The notes under the pieces: generated by a model | Database searches by the model: none | Told to the model about the DNA's origin: nothing | What the model saw: only the letters and a program-made list of their open reading frames with translations | Assembly: GCF_000376985.1 (NCBI RefSeq) | Contig: NZ_AQYA01000036.1 | Coordinates: 124,001-188,000 of the forward strand | Source of the DNA: Streptococcus henryi DSM 19005 | GTDB lineage: Bacteria; Bacillota; Bacilli; Lactobacillales; Streptococcaceae | DNA: 64,000 bases | Direction of reading: 5' to 3' | Made by a program: the position numbers and the translations under genes | Shown here: positions 8,062 through 16,274 of the stretch, in pieces | Layout: every line of letters begins with the position of its first letter | Position numbering within the stretch: position 1 is the first letter of the stretch

Positions 8062-8210
8062 TCAAACAGTCACTCCCCTGACTGTTTGGTGAACTGACTG
8101 ACGTCAGTTTTTATTTCCAACCTCAAACGGTCACTCCCCTGACTGTTTGGTGAACTGACTGACGTCAGTTTTTATTTCCAACCTCAAACAGTCACTCCCC
8201 TGACTGTTTG
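8062..8210. repeat. 61-bp tandem repeat with paired hairpins, about 2.4 copies
   Basis: Units begin at 8062, 8123 and 8184, and the last is truncated after its first hairpin. Each unit holds a perfect 10-bp hairpin (CAAACAGTCA / TGACTGTTTG, loop 6). The complete units also hold a second stem (AACTGAC / GTCAGTT) followed by five T, i.e. a terminator-like structure. Unit 2 has a single A-to-G change in the first arm (CAAACGG). The rest of 7903-8319 holds no gene. Confidence 0.9.
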
Positions 8211-8260
8211 AGCAGTCCTAGTCTGAAAACTCTTCATTCGGCTATATAGTAGAAAACATA

Positions 8261-8300
8261 AACTCCCTGCATTCTTGATAGATACAGGGAGCTTATTTTT
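8261..8300 (-). terminator. terminator downstream of recG
   Basis: CTCCCTG (8263-8269) pairs with CAGGGAG (8285-8291). T-rich sequence follows on both strands. Confidence 0.65.
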
Positions 8301-8319
8301 AGATTTTCTAGACTAAGTC

Positions 8320-10335
8320 TCAGTCAAAATCTCCTCTTTCTTTGAGGTTTTTGACAATAGGTGCCCAACGCTGGTCTTCTTGCCAGTTTTTATCAGATAC
8401 GATTTCCGCTGCTAGGCGTCTGGCTTCTTCTAAAATAGGATAATCTTCCACGATATCAGCAACCTGAAATTCTGGGATTCCCGACTGGCGCGTGCCGAAA
8501 ATTTCACCAGACCCTCGCATTTTGAGGTCAGCTTCAGCAAGAACGAAACCGTCAGTCGTATCGCACATGGCCTTCATACGTTCCTTACCGCTGTCTGTTT
8601 TGGGATTGGCAACCAGAACACAGTATGATTGTTTATGTCCTCGGCCCACGCGCCCGCGCAGCTGATGCAGCTGGCTGAGCCCAAAGCGATCAGCATCCAT
8701 AATAATCATAACAGTAGCATTGGGAACATTAACCCCAACTTCGATAACTGTCGTTGATACCAAGACTTGAGTTTTTTTATCCTTAAAGTCTTGCATGATT
8801 TGGTCTTTTTCTTCATTTTTCATGCGTCCATGCATGAGGGCGACCGTGGCTACTCCGTCAAAGTAGGCAGATAGTTCCTCATGCAGTGCAACAGCATTTT
8901 TCAAATCCAAGGCTTCTGATTCTTCAATCAAGGGCGAGATAACATAGACTTGGGAATCTTTTGCCAGTTCTTTTTTGACCCAGTTTAGGACTGTCTCCAG
9001 CTGTTGGTGCTTGACCCAGCGCGTGACAATAGGCTTGCGACCTACTGGCATTTCATCGATAATGGAAACATCCATCTCACCAAAGGCTGTAATGGCTAGT
9101 GTACGTGGGATTGGTGTTGCCGTCATCATAAGGACATCTGGGTTTTCTCCTTTTTCTCGAAAGACACGGCGCTGATTGACACCAAAACGGTGCTGCTCAT
9201 CCGTGATAACTAAACCCAGTTTATGGTAAAGCACTGCATCCTGAATGAGAGTATGAGTCCCCACAATCATATCCACCGAGCCATCAGCAATTGCTGCTAA
9301 GGCAGCCTTTTTAGCAGCTGTTTTCATGCCAGAAGTTAGAATGGCGATGGAGAGGTCTGAAAAAAGCTGAGTCAGACTCTCAAAATGCTGTTCCGCCAAG
9401 ATCTCCGTTGGTACCATTAGGGCAGATTGATAGCCAGCCGTATAAGCAGCATACATAGCAAGACTGGCAATAACCGTCTTACCTGACCCCACATCCCCCT
9501 GAAGAAGGCGATTCATGTGAGCTCCAGATTTCATATCTGCTAAAATTTCATCTAAACTTCGCTTTTGGGCGACTGTTAGGGGAAATGGCAGAGCTTCAAT
9601 CTTTTCATTAATCTCTTTATTATCAAAAGCCATGGCTAAGCCATTTGACTCAGACTTGTTTTCCGCTTTCAAAGCCTGCAAGTTCATCTGAAAATAAAAG
9701 AGTTCTTCAAATTTGATGCGGCGGAGAGCCTGCTTGTACTCAGCCAAATCTTTTGGAAAATGCATAGCAGCCGCAGCCTGAGAACGGCTGAGCAAACGAT
9801 ACTTATCCAAGAGAACTTGTGGCAGATTCTCTTCAAGCCAAGAAACAGCGCCAGCATCAAAAGCCGCTTTGATAGCCTTAACCAGTGCAGACTGCGAGAT
9901 TCCTTGAGCCACTCGATAGACAGGCTGCATATCATCTTCAACCTGAGCCAATAGTTTCATCCCAGTTAGAGCAGACTTAGCTTGATCCCATTTACCAAAA
10001 ACAGCAACATCCTGCCCCAATTCAATCTTATCAGCCAAATAAGGCTGATTAAAGAAAGAAATGGCAATAACGGCTTCGCCCTGCTTAATTTTGAAAGACA
10101 GTCGATTACGCTTGAAGCCATAATACTGAACATTGGCAGGCGTTACCACTGTTCCAGTGATAACGGCTTTCTCCCCATCAGCCAGTTCAAAAACGGATTT
10201 AGATTTAAAGTCCTCATAACGAAAAGGATAGTATAATAAGAGGTCTTCTATGGTATAGATATCTAATTTTTGAAATTTTTCAGCAGATTTTGGCCCAAAA
10301 CCCTTTAAATCTGCTATTGGTGATTTTAAATGCAT
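8320..10335 (-). CDS. recG: ATP-dependent DNA helicase RecG
   Basis: A branch-migrating helicase that rescues stalled forks and processes Holliday junctions; 671 residues, the normal RecG length. The N-terminal wedge/OB region (about 1-230) is followed by helicase domain 1 with Walker A GDVGSGKT (about 280) and motif II DEQH in ITDEQHRFG, and domain 2 with QLRGRVGRG. The ATG is preceded by TGTTATAAT with only 6 nt between the -10 and the start codon and no SD, predicting a leaderless message. It lies downstream of the CHAP-hydrolase terminator, so it is probably transcribed independently. The order secA-aro-acpS-alr-recG is a known streptococcal arrangement, here with an inserted wall-hydrolase gene. 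Confidence 0.97.
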   Translation of the reverse strand: MHLKSPIADLKGFGPKSAEKFQKLDIYTIEDLLLYYPFRYEDFKSKSVFELADGEKAVITGTVVTPANVQYYGFKRNRLSFKIKQGEAVIAISFFNQPYLADKIELGQDVAVFGKWDQAKSALTGMKLLAQVEDDMQPVYRVAQGISQSALVKAIKAAFDAGAVSWLEENLPQVLLDKYRLLSRSQAAAAMHFPKDLAEYKQALRRIKFEELFYFQMNLQALKAENKSESNGLAMAFDNKEINEKIEALPFPLTVAQKRSLDEILADMKSGAHMNRLLQGDVGSGKTVIASLAMYAAYTAGYQSALMVPTEILAEQHFESLTQLFSDLSIAILTSGMKTAAKKAALAAIADGSVDMIVGTHTLIQDAVLYHKLGLVITDEQHRFGVNQRRVFREKGENPDVLMMTATPIPRTLAITAFGEMDVSIIDEMPVGRKPIVTRWVKHQQLETVLNWVKKELAKDSQVYVISPLIEESEALDLKNAVALHEELSAYFDGVATVALMHGRMKNEEKDQIMQDFKDKKTQVLVSTTVIEVGVNVPNATVMIIMDADRFGLSQLHQLRGRVGRGHKQSYCVLVANPKTDSGKERMKAMCDTTDGFVLAEADLKMRGSGEIFGTRQSGIPEFQVADIVEDYPILEEARRLAAEIVSDKNWQEDQRWAPIVKNLKERGDFD

Positions 10336-10350
10336 AATTTAATTATAACA
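10336..10350 (-). promoter_or_regulatory. extended -10 promoter of recG, leaderless start
   Basis: On the minus strand TGT-TATAAT (-10 hexamer at 10342-10347) is followed by six bases and then the recG ATG. No -35 match and no room for an SD. Confidence 0.6.
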
Positions 10351-10377
10351 AAAAAGACGCATATTTTTGCGTCTTTA
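10351..10377 (-). terminator. terminator of the CHAP hydrolase gene
   Basis: AAAGACGC/GCGTCTTT stem followed by TTTTTTG on the minus strand; it directly abuts the recG promoter. Confidence 0.85.
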
Positions 10378-10383
10378 ATACTT

Positions 10384-12036
10384 TTATTGGTGTCCAATAA
10401 CATAAGTAAATTGAGCAGCTTGGGCAGCTGAGAAAGTACGGTAAGAAACCACACCACGTCCCATAGCATTGGATTCAGAGATAAGGATAGAACCATCTTC
10501 CTTAACTTCCTCAACAATGGCTACGTGACCATAAGTTGGATCAGCACCTGCTTGACCTGGTGAGAATGATAGCGCATAGCCTGTTTTTGGCTCATGAGTT
10601 GTTTCATAACCTGCTTTTAATTGCCAATCTGCACCATTTCCCATATAGGCATCGAAACGATAGCCTAATTCTTGAGCACGATTATAAACATACCAAGTAC
10701 ATTCACCCCATGGATAAGAAAATCCACTATAAAGCGTTGAATTGATTGCTGTGCTAATAGTATAATCAGCAGGAACTGTTGCAAGCATGACAGTGTTTAA
10801 TGTGCGTAACTCGGCTGGAATTTCTGGTGTGCCACCGTGTTCATCAATCCATTTATCAAGATCTTCCATGATTTGAGCACGACGTTTACCTGTTCCTGAA
10901 GTATCTGTAAAGTAAACACCACCGTCAGTTGCAAAATTAAATTGTCCTGCAGCTAATTTTTGAGCCTTTTGATCTTGAACTTTAAAGGTCAAATTTTTAT
11001 TGCGCACAATAGTTTCGCTAGTTAGTTTGCGAACTGCAGTATCATCATTATAATTTAATGCTTGATTTGGAGATAAATCAAAAGCAGCATAACCAAACAT
11101 ATTGGCACCACTCAATCTTGCAACACCTTGTGTTCCTAGAGAGCTTTCTGCCATAGCAATAGCAACAATGGCACGTACATCAAGTCCACTCTTCTTCTCC
11201 CACTCCAATAGTTTAGCACCATTGATACGCTTAGAATCATAGTTAATACCTGTGTTCTTCAAAAAGCCATCCAATTGCTCAGCTGTAATACCATAACGAT
11301 GAGACAATAAATTATGAGTATAAGCATCCTTACCAGACCAATGTTCAACATATGTCGTATAGGTTAAAATATCGTCGTCATCATAAGAAACATAGTCAAA
11401 ATCCTGTACGTAAGTTTGTTGAGGTAGATCCACAGTAATTTGTTCAACTACTGGTGTTGGAGCCACATTGGACGTACTAGGGACACTTGGGGCACTAGGA
11501 GCAGGTTGAACTTCTTGCGCTTTGTTTTCTGATGGCGCAGGCTTATCTGTACTAGTATTTGGTGTCTCTGCTGGTTTTTCTTCAACTACATCTGAACTTT
11601 GGTCATTAGTTTCTGTGGGAGCTTCATCTTCTGCTTGATTTTGCTCTGATGGCTCTTCATCGACCGTTTTGTCACTATCTTCTTGTCCTTCTGAAGCAGG
11701 TTTATCCTCACCATTCGACTCTGAAACTGGTTCAGACGTTACATCAACATCCGCTTCTTGACTTTGAGGAAGATCATCGTTTGTAGCATCTGCTACTAGA
11801 TTATCAGCAGCTGAGTTAGCCAATTCTGGCTCTAAAATCACTGGTTCTGGTGCAATTGCAACTGAAACAGTATCTTGGGCAATGACCTGATCCGTTGCTG
11901 CATCAGCCTCGATCTCTGTTACGATTTGACTAGACTCTGAGGTATCAGCATCATCAGCCAACGCGACAAAATTTGTCATGTGCGACGATAACAATACAAT
12001 TAGTAAGGCTGTTGCACTTTTATTTAATTTTTTCAC
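10384..12036 (-). CDS. secreted peptidoglycan hydrolase, glucosaminidase-like + CHAP
   Basis: A 550-residue exported protein. The signal peptide (1 to about 27) has a basic start, a hydrophobic core and a likely cleavage after ALA. A low-complexity acidic Ser/Thr/Pro/Glu linker covers about 28-205. A lysozyme/glucosaminidase-like domain follows (about 225-400), with an IAMAESSLGTQGVARLSGANMFG-type segment in which the Glu is the likely catalytic acid. The C-terminal CHAP domain (about 430-550) has Cys in WGECTWYVYN and His in GHVAIVEEV. It probably cuts both glycan and peptide bonds in the wall during division. No LPXTG or LysM is seen. It sits between alr and recG. Functionally it could resemble Cse or PcsB, but the domain order differs, so I give no symbol. 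Confidence 0.88.
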   Translation of the reverse strand: MKKLNKSATALLIVLLSSHMTNFVALADDADTSESSQIVTEIEADAATDQVIAQDTVSVAIAPEPVILEPELANSAADNLVADATNDDLPQSQEADVDVTSEPVSESNGEDKPASEGQEDSDKTVDEEPSEQNQAEDEAPTETNDQSSDVVEEKPAETPNTSTDKPAPSENKAQEVQPAPSAPSVPSTSNVAPTPVVEQITVDLPQQTYVQDFDYVSYDDDDILTYTTYVEHWSGKDAYTHNLLSHRYGITAEQLDGFLKNTGINYDSKRINGAKLLEWEKKSGLDVRAIVAIAMAESSLGTQGVARLSGANMFGYAAFDLSPNQALNYNDDTAVRKLTSETIVRNKNLTFKVQDQKAQKLAAGQFNFATDGGVYFTDTSGTGKRRAQIMEDLDKWIDEHGGTPEIPAELRTLNTVMLATVPADYTISTAINSTLYSGFSYPWGECTWYVYNRAQELGYRFDAYMGNGADWQLKAGYETTHEPKTGYALSFSPGQAGADPTYGHVAIVEEVKEDGSILISESNAMGRGVVSYRTFSAAQAAQFTYVIGHQ

Positions 12037-12086
12037 GACAATCTCCTTTCTTTTACATCATTTTCCTTTTATAACATCATATTAAC

Positions 12087-12120
12087 ATAAAAACAAGGAT
12101 TATTCTAATAATAACCCTTA
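12087..12120 (-). terminator. probable terminator of alr
   Basis: Imperfect AAGGGTTATT/AATAATCCTT stem followed by GTTTTT on the minus strand. Confidence 0.55.
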
Positions 12121-12126
12121 CAGTAC

Positions 12127-13230
12127 TTAATGAAAATAACGAGGTATACGATCGCTCAAAAGACATAGCACTTCGTAATTAATCGTGTGCCTTTTAACCG
12201 CAATATCTGTAGCCGTAATTTCATGACTGCCGTCTTGTCCAATAAGAACAACAGGTGTACCAAGTGCATATTTTTTAGGTAATCTAACAGTTATCTGGTC
12301 CATAGAAACTCGACCAACGATTTCGCAGAATTCTCCATCTATGAGAACAGAAAATCCTTGCAACTCCCTAGTCCATCCATCAGCATAACCAATTGGAATT
12401 GTACCTATAAATTGTTTTTCACTGGCCACATAAGTGGCTCCGTAACCAACACTGGCTCCCTTGTCAATCTCTTTAACGTGAACCAAAACAGACTCTAATG
12501 ATAAAGCTGGTCTTAGTGGGTAAGGTAAAGATAATTCTCTACCACTTGGGTTGAGGCCATAAATAACAATTCCAAGACGAACTGCATTAAAAATGGTATC
12601 AGCATGCCAAAGGCTAGTTGCAGAATTACTTGCATGAACCATTTCAGGTTTAAATGTTAAGTTTGATACTAGTTCTGTAAAAAAGCTTAGTTGCTCATTA
12701 AACTTACTGTCATCTGCCTCGTCAGCAGTTGCAAAATGAGTAAAAATCCCAAGAACTTCAGCCTCTTGGGCTTGTAAACCTGCAATCAGTTTATCTGCTT
12801 CTTCTAAAGAACCAACTCCAATACGACCCATTCCAGAATCAACCTTAATATGCACCTGAAGTCCCTTGAGTGAAATATTTTGGGCCTGAGAAAGATGTAA
12901 CCATTCTAAACTCGCTACTGCAATAATAATATCATTTTCAATAGCCAAATCAACTTCATCTGGCATCACAACACCAAGAATTAAAATGGGTTCATCAATT
13001 CCTGCTTCTCGCAACTCCAATGCTTCATCAATGTTTGAAACACAAAAACCATCTACAAATGTTCGAATATGACTCGCAACTTCTACTGCTCCATGCCCAT
13101 AGGCATTTGCTTTGACAACTGCAAAACTTTTTTTCCCTTGTGGAAGATGCGCTTGTATGGTACGTATATTATCTGCAATAGCAGATAAATCAATTATCGC
13201 CTTTGTCGGACGATGAAAACTTGAAATCAT
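12127..13230 (-). CDS. alr: alanine racemase
   Basis: PLP enzyme interconverting L- and D-alanine for peptidoglycan and teichoic acid D-alanylation; 367 residues, normal length. The PLP lysine is Lys40 in [11 protein letters not shown]. The second catalytic Tyr is in SVGYGATY. A Ser-rich phosphate-binding segment and SMDQITV are present. The gene follows acpS on the same strand (141-nt gap), as in other streptococci. Essential unless D-Ala is supplied. Confidence 0.97.
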   Translation of the reverse strand: MISSFHRPTKAIIDLSAIADNIRTIQAHLPQGKKSFAVVKANAYGHGAVEVASHIRTFVDGFCVSNIDEALELREAGIDEPILILGVVMPDEVDLAIENDIIIAVASLEWLHLSQAQNISLKGLQVHIKVDSGMGRIGVGSLEEADKLIAGLQAQEAEVLGIFTHFATADEADDSKFNEQLSFFTELVSNLTFKPEMVHASNSATSLWHADTIFNAVRLGIVIYGLNPSGRELSLPYPLRPALSLESVLVHVKEIDKGASVGYGATYVASEKQFIGTIPIGYADGWTRELQGFSVLIDGEFCEIVGRVSMDQITVRLPKKYALGTPVVLIGQDGSHEITATDIAVKRHTINYEVLCLLSDRIPRYFH

Positions 13231-13371
13231 CTAAACTCCTTGTCTTTATAGTTTTCTATAATTTTCAATTAGTCCTGATTATGCTCACTCAAGATATCCT
13301 TTACCCAATAGAGCTGTCATAGAATGAAGATAATATGAACCTTGAGAAGTGATAAGACTATCTTACCACTT

Positions 13372-13734
13372 TTAGGAATTATTTTCTTCTAAAATCACAC
13401 TTGCTTGAGCAAAATTTCCACTATGTGTTAGCGAAATATAAACATTTCCTTGAAAAATTGCTTGATTAATGTAAGGAGCCCCCTTTTCATTAGGCAATAT
13501 TTCAATATCTTTGAAACCTACTTGGCCAATTCCTGTTCCTAGAGCTTTAGAAAAAGCTTCCTTCCCGGCCCAACGACCAGCTAAAAATTCTATTTTCCTT
13601 TTATGATTTTTTAGCTGTGAAAAGACAACAAATTCATTGGTAGTTAAAATGCGTTCTGCAAACTTTGAATTCTTATTATAAGCTTTCTCTATAGCTGAGA
13701 TTTCCTGTAAATCAATCCCATGTCCGATAATCAT
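13372..13734 (-). CDS. acpS: holo-[acyl-carrier-protein] synthase
   Basis: Transfers 4'-phosphopantetheine from CoA to apo-ACP, activating fatty-acid synthesis; 120 residues. The Mg-binding Asp8 in GHGIDLQEI and Glu59 in WAGKEAFSKALGTGIG are both present, as is the SLTHS motif near the C-terminus. The SD AAGGAGAATAT stands before the ATG. It is followed by alr. Confidence 0.96.
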   Translation of the reverse strand: MIIGHGIDLQEISAIEKAYNKNSKFAERILTTNEFVVFSQLKNHKRKIEFLAGRWAGKEAFSKALGTGIGQVGFKDIEILPNEKGAPYINQAIFQGNVYISLTHSGNFAQASVILEENNS

Positions 13735-13907
13735 ATATTCTCCTTAAAATTAAGAAACAAAGAGCTTCAAGTGGACATAGAAAAATCAGTTCACTACTAC
13801 TTGCTTCTAGTTAATAGAATTACTCATCATCATTTTTGAAAATCAAATATTATATATTTTCTTATTTTTACAAACATACCTATTGTAAACTATTCTTTTT
13901 TTAAAAG

Positions 13908-13940
13908 CAAAAAAGAAGAAGTTGAGTGACCTCAACTCCT
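13908..13940 (-). terminator. terminator of the DAHP synthase genes
   Basis: AGTTGAG/CTCAACT stem (13920-13937) with a downstream T-run (TTCTTCTTTTTTG) on the minus strand, separating aro from acpS-alr. Confidence 0.8.
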
Positions 13941-13950
13941 CCAAATTATA

Positions 13951-15018
13951 TTATTCTGCATCTTTAAAAATCAAATCCTCAAAAGAATCATGACTTAAGG
14001 TTGCATGTATCTCACGAATAAGTTTTTCTGTCTTTTCCCATCCCAAGCATGGATCTGTAATAGATTTTCCAAAAACCTCAGGTTGATCTTGACGACCATC
14101 TTCAAGATAAGATTCAATCATGAAGCCACGAACATACTTACGAATTTCTTCATTCCAATCGCGATTGATAAGGGTTTGACGGACGATACGAATTTGTTCA
14201 AGTGGGTTTTTACCTGAATTATCATGATTAGTGTCCAAGACGATAAATGGATTAGCTAAGCCCATTTTTTTGTATTGAGCGATAGCTTTTTCCAAAATAT
14301 CATAGTAATAATTAGGCTCATTTTCACCATGCTCATTGGTTGCACCACGCAAGATGGCATGAGCGAGGGGATTACCATCAGTTTCTACTTCTGCATTATG
14401 GTAGATAAAGTTTTGTTCGTTTTGAGCAGCGTAGATGGCATTGAACATGACGTTGAGGTTACCTGAGGTTGGATTTTTCATTCCAGTTGGAACATCGATT
14501 CCTGATGCTACAAAGCGGTGCTCTTGGTCTTCGACAGAACGTGCTCCGATAGCATGGTATGAAACCAAGTCATCTACAAGTGGTAAATTGGCTGGATAAA
14601 GCATTTCATCAGCAGTAGTCAAACCAGTTTCAGTAATGACGCGATAGTGAAGGTGACGAACCGCTGCAATCCCATTGATCAAATCAGGAAGTTTTGATGT
14701 GTCAGGCTGATGCATAAGCCCCTTGTAACCATCACCATTCGTACGAGGTTTAGCTGTATAGACACGCATGACCATGAATATCTTATCAGCAACTTCTTCT
14801 TGAAGTGCAGATAAACGTCTAGCATATTCTAAGACTGCTTCTTCATTATCAGATGAACATGGACCAATAACCAAGAGGATACGTTGATCATCTCCTTTGA
14901 TAATAGCCTCTAATTCCTTATCACGCGCTTCTTTACGCTCAAGAAATGCACCTTCTAATTTTGATAACTGTTTAACTTGTGCAATATCAATGCTGGCACT
15001 TTTTTGATGAATACCCAT
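13951..15018 (-). CDS. aroG: DAHP synthase, second paralogue
   Basis: 3-deoxy-7-phosphoheptulonate synthase of the AroF/G/H family, joining PEP and erythrose-4-P in the first step of aromatic biosynthesis; 355 residues. It has LLVIGPCSSDNE, RVYTAKPRTNGDGYKGL, SVEDQEHRFVASG with metal and substrate ligands, and DTNHDNSGKN with the metal-binding His. It begins 5 nt after the stop of the first paralogue, so the two are translated from one mRNA. Strong similarity throughout indicates a tandem duplication; differences are concentrated at the N-terminus (about 1-35), where allosteric control usually resides in this family. Confidence 0.94.
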   Translation of the reverse strand: MGIHQKSASIDIAQVKQLSKLEGAFLERKEARDKELEAIIKGDDQRILLVIGPCSSDNEEAVLEYARRLSALQEEVADKIFMVMRVYTAKPRTNGDGYKGLMHQPDTSKLPDLINGIAAVRHLHYRVITETGLTTADEMLYPANLPLVDDLVSYHAIGARSVEDQEHRFVASGIDVPTGMKNPTSGNLNVMFNAIYAAQNEQNFIYHNAEVETDGNPLAHAILRGATNEHGENEPNYYYDILEKAIAQYKKMGLANPFIVLDTNHDNSGKNPLEQIRIVRQTLINRDWNEEIRKYVRGFMIESYLEDGRQDQPEVFGKSITDPCLGWEKTEKLIREIHATLSHDSFEDLIFKDAE

Positions 15019-15023
15019 AAGCT

Positions 15024-16055
15024 TTATTCTCCTAATGTATTGTAAATTTCACGAACAAGTTCTTCTGTTTTGTTCCAACCTAGGCAGGGATCAGTAATTG
15101 ATTTTCCATAAACCTCTGGCTTATCCTGGCGACCGTCTTCAATATATGACTCAATCATGAAACCACGAACTGCTTTACGAATACTTTCATTCCAATCACG
15201 ATTGATAAGGGTCTGACGAACAATACGGATTTGTTCAAGGTAGTTTTTACCTGAATTATCATGATTAGTATCAATCATGATAAATGGATTTTCCAAGCCC
15301 ATTTTTTCATACTGAGCTATAGTATCCAAAAGGTTATCATAATAATAGTTTGGAATGTTTTTTCCATACTCATTAATGGCTCCACGTAAAATAGCATGCG
15401 CTAATGGGTTACCAGAAGTTTCAACTTCTTCCCCGTTGAATAGGAAGTTTTGTGCTGATTGTGCAGCATAAATACCGTTGAACATAACGTTAAGATTACC
15501 TGAAGTAGGATTTTTCATTCCAGTCGGCACATCAATGCCTGATGCTACAAAGCGGTGTTGCTGGTCTTCAACAGAACGAGCACCTATAGCAATGTAAGAT
15601 ACCAAGTCATCAATCAAAGGCAGATTCTCTGGATAAAGCATTTCATCAGCTGTTGTTATTCCAGTCTCAGTAATTACACGATAATGAAGATTACGAACTG
15701 CACGAATACCATTGATTAAATTTGGTTCACCTTGAGCATCTGGTTGGTGAACAAGTCCTTTATAACCATCACCATTGGTACGAGGTTTAGCAGTGTAAAC
15801 ACGCATAACCATAAATACACGATCTTTCACTTCTTCTTGAAGCTTAGCAAGACGATTTGCATAATCAAGCACAACCTCTTCATTATCAGACGAACATGGA
15901 CCAATAACCAAAAGCATACGGTCATCTTCACCCTTCATGATAGCAGCCAACTCTTTATCACGCGCAATTTTATTAGCTAAAATCTCACCAGACAAGGTAG
16001 ATTCTTCTTTCACAGTTTCGAAATTAATTTTTTCACCTAGAGCTTTGAATGACAT
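15024..16055 (-). CDS. aroG: DAHP synthase, first paralogue
   Basis: Same enzyme family as the following gene; 343 residues with LLVIGPCSSDNE, AKPRTNGDGYKGL, SVEDQQHRFVASG and IDTNHDNSGKN. Two isoenzymes in streptococci are usually inhibited by different aromatic amino acids (Phe or Tyr); which is which cannot be read here. AAAGGAG lies 5 nt before the ATG. Expression is probably governed by the leader-peptide attenuator at 16090-16240, about 35 nt upstream of the start. Confidence 0.94.
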   Translation of the reverse strand: MSFKALGEKINFETVKEESTLSGEILANKIARDKELAAIMKGEDDRMLLVIGPCSSDNEEVVLDYANRLAKLQEEVKDRVFMVMRVYTAKPRTNGDGYKGLVHQPDAQGEPNLINGIRAVRNLHYRVITETGITTADEMLYPENLPLIDDLVSYIAIGARSVEDQQHRFVASGIDVPTGMKNPTSGNLNVMFNGIYAAQSAQNFLFNGEEVETSGNPLAHAILRGAINEYGKNIPNYYYDNLLDTIAQYEKMGLENPFIMIDTNHDNSGKNYLEQIRIVRQTLINRDWNESIRKAVRGFMIESYIEDGRQDKPEVYGKSITDPCLGWNKTEELVREIYNTLGE

Positions 16056-16089
16056 GGCTTCTCCTTTATAAATACTGAGACTCTTTCAC

Positions 16090-16128
16090 AGAAAACAACA
16101 AAATGCCTAGTCCACAAGGGACTAGGCA
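16090..16128 (-). terminator. attenuator terminator of the aro operon
   Basis: Perfect 9-bp hairpin GCCTAGTCC/GGACTAGGC (16105-16127, loop 5) followed by ATTTTGTTGTTTTC on the minus strand. Its 5' arm can instead pair with GGAGATTAGGC (16144-16154) inside the leader-peptide gene. Confidence 0.85.
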
Positions 16129-16140
16129 ATATATAGTCAA

Positions 16141-16179
16141 TCAGCCTAATCTCCAATATGGACAAGAATAGAAAAGCAT
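16141..16179 (-). CDS. aro leader peptide MLFYSCPYWRLG
   Basis: A 12-codon ORF upstream of two DAHP synthase genes. Four of its twelve codons are for aromatic residues (Phe3, Tyr4, Tyr8, Trp9). A weak GGAAA precedes the ATG. The codons for Trp-Arg-Leu-Gly overlap the antiterminator segment, and the stop lies 12 nt before the terminator hairpin, the geometry of a ribosome-stalling attenuator. Expected behaviour: ample charged tRNA lets the ribosome cover the antiterminator arm and transcription stops; stalling at the early Phe/Tyr codons frees that arm and transcription continues. Confidence 0.75.
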   Translation of the reverse strand: MLFYSCPYWRLG

Positions 16180-16203
16180 AAAATTTCCATGAAAATTTTA
16201 AAT

Positions 16204-16238
16204 TTTTTCTATTATACCATTTTGGAGCTCTTTTTCAA
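16204..16238 (-). promoter_or_regulatory. promoter of the aro operon
   Basis: -35 TTGAAA (16233-16238), 16-bp spacer, -10 TATAAT (16211-16216) on the minus strand, giving a start about 25 nt before the leader-peptide ATG. Confidence 0.75.
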
Positions 16239-16274
16239 AGTGATTTTTCAGAATTTTCAGCCTATACGTACAAT

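Noticed and set aside
8062-8210. CRISPR array
   Set aside because: Units abut directly with no unique spacers, are internally palindromic twice, and no cas gene is near.
10536-10745. Plus-strand frames antisense to the CHAP hydrolase, SecA, UvrA, RecG and similar genes
   Set aside because: Shadow frames of strongly supported genes; no SD, composition or family support.
16090-16128. T-box riboswitch upstream of the DAHP synthase genes
   Set aside because: No T-box motif (AGGGTGG-like) or specifier stem. The leader ORF with aromatic codons and the alternative pairing explains the hairpin better.
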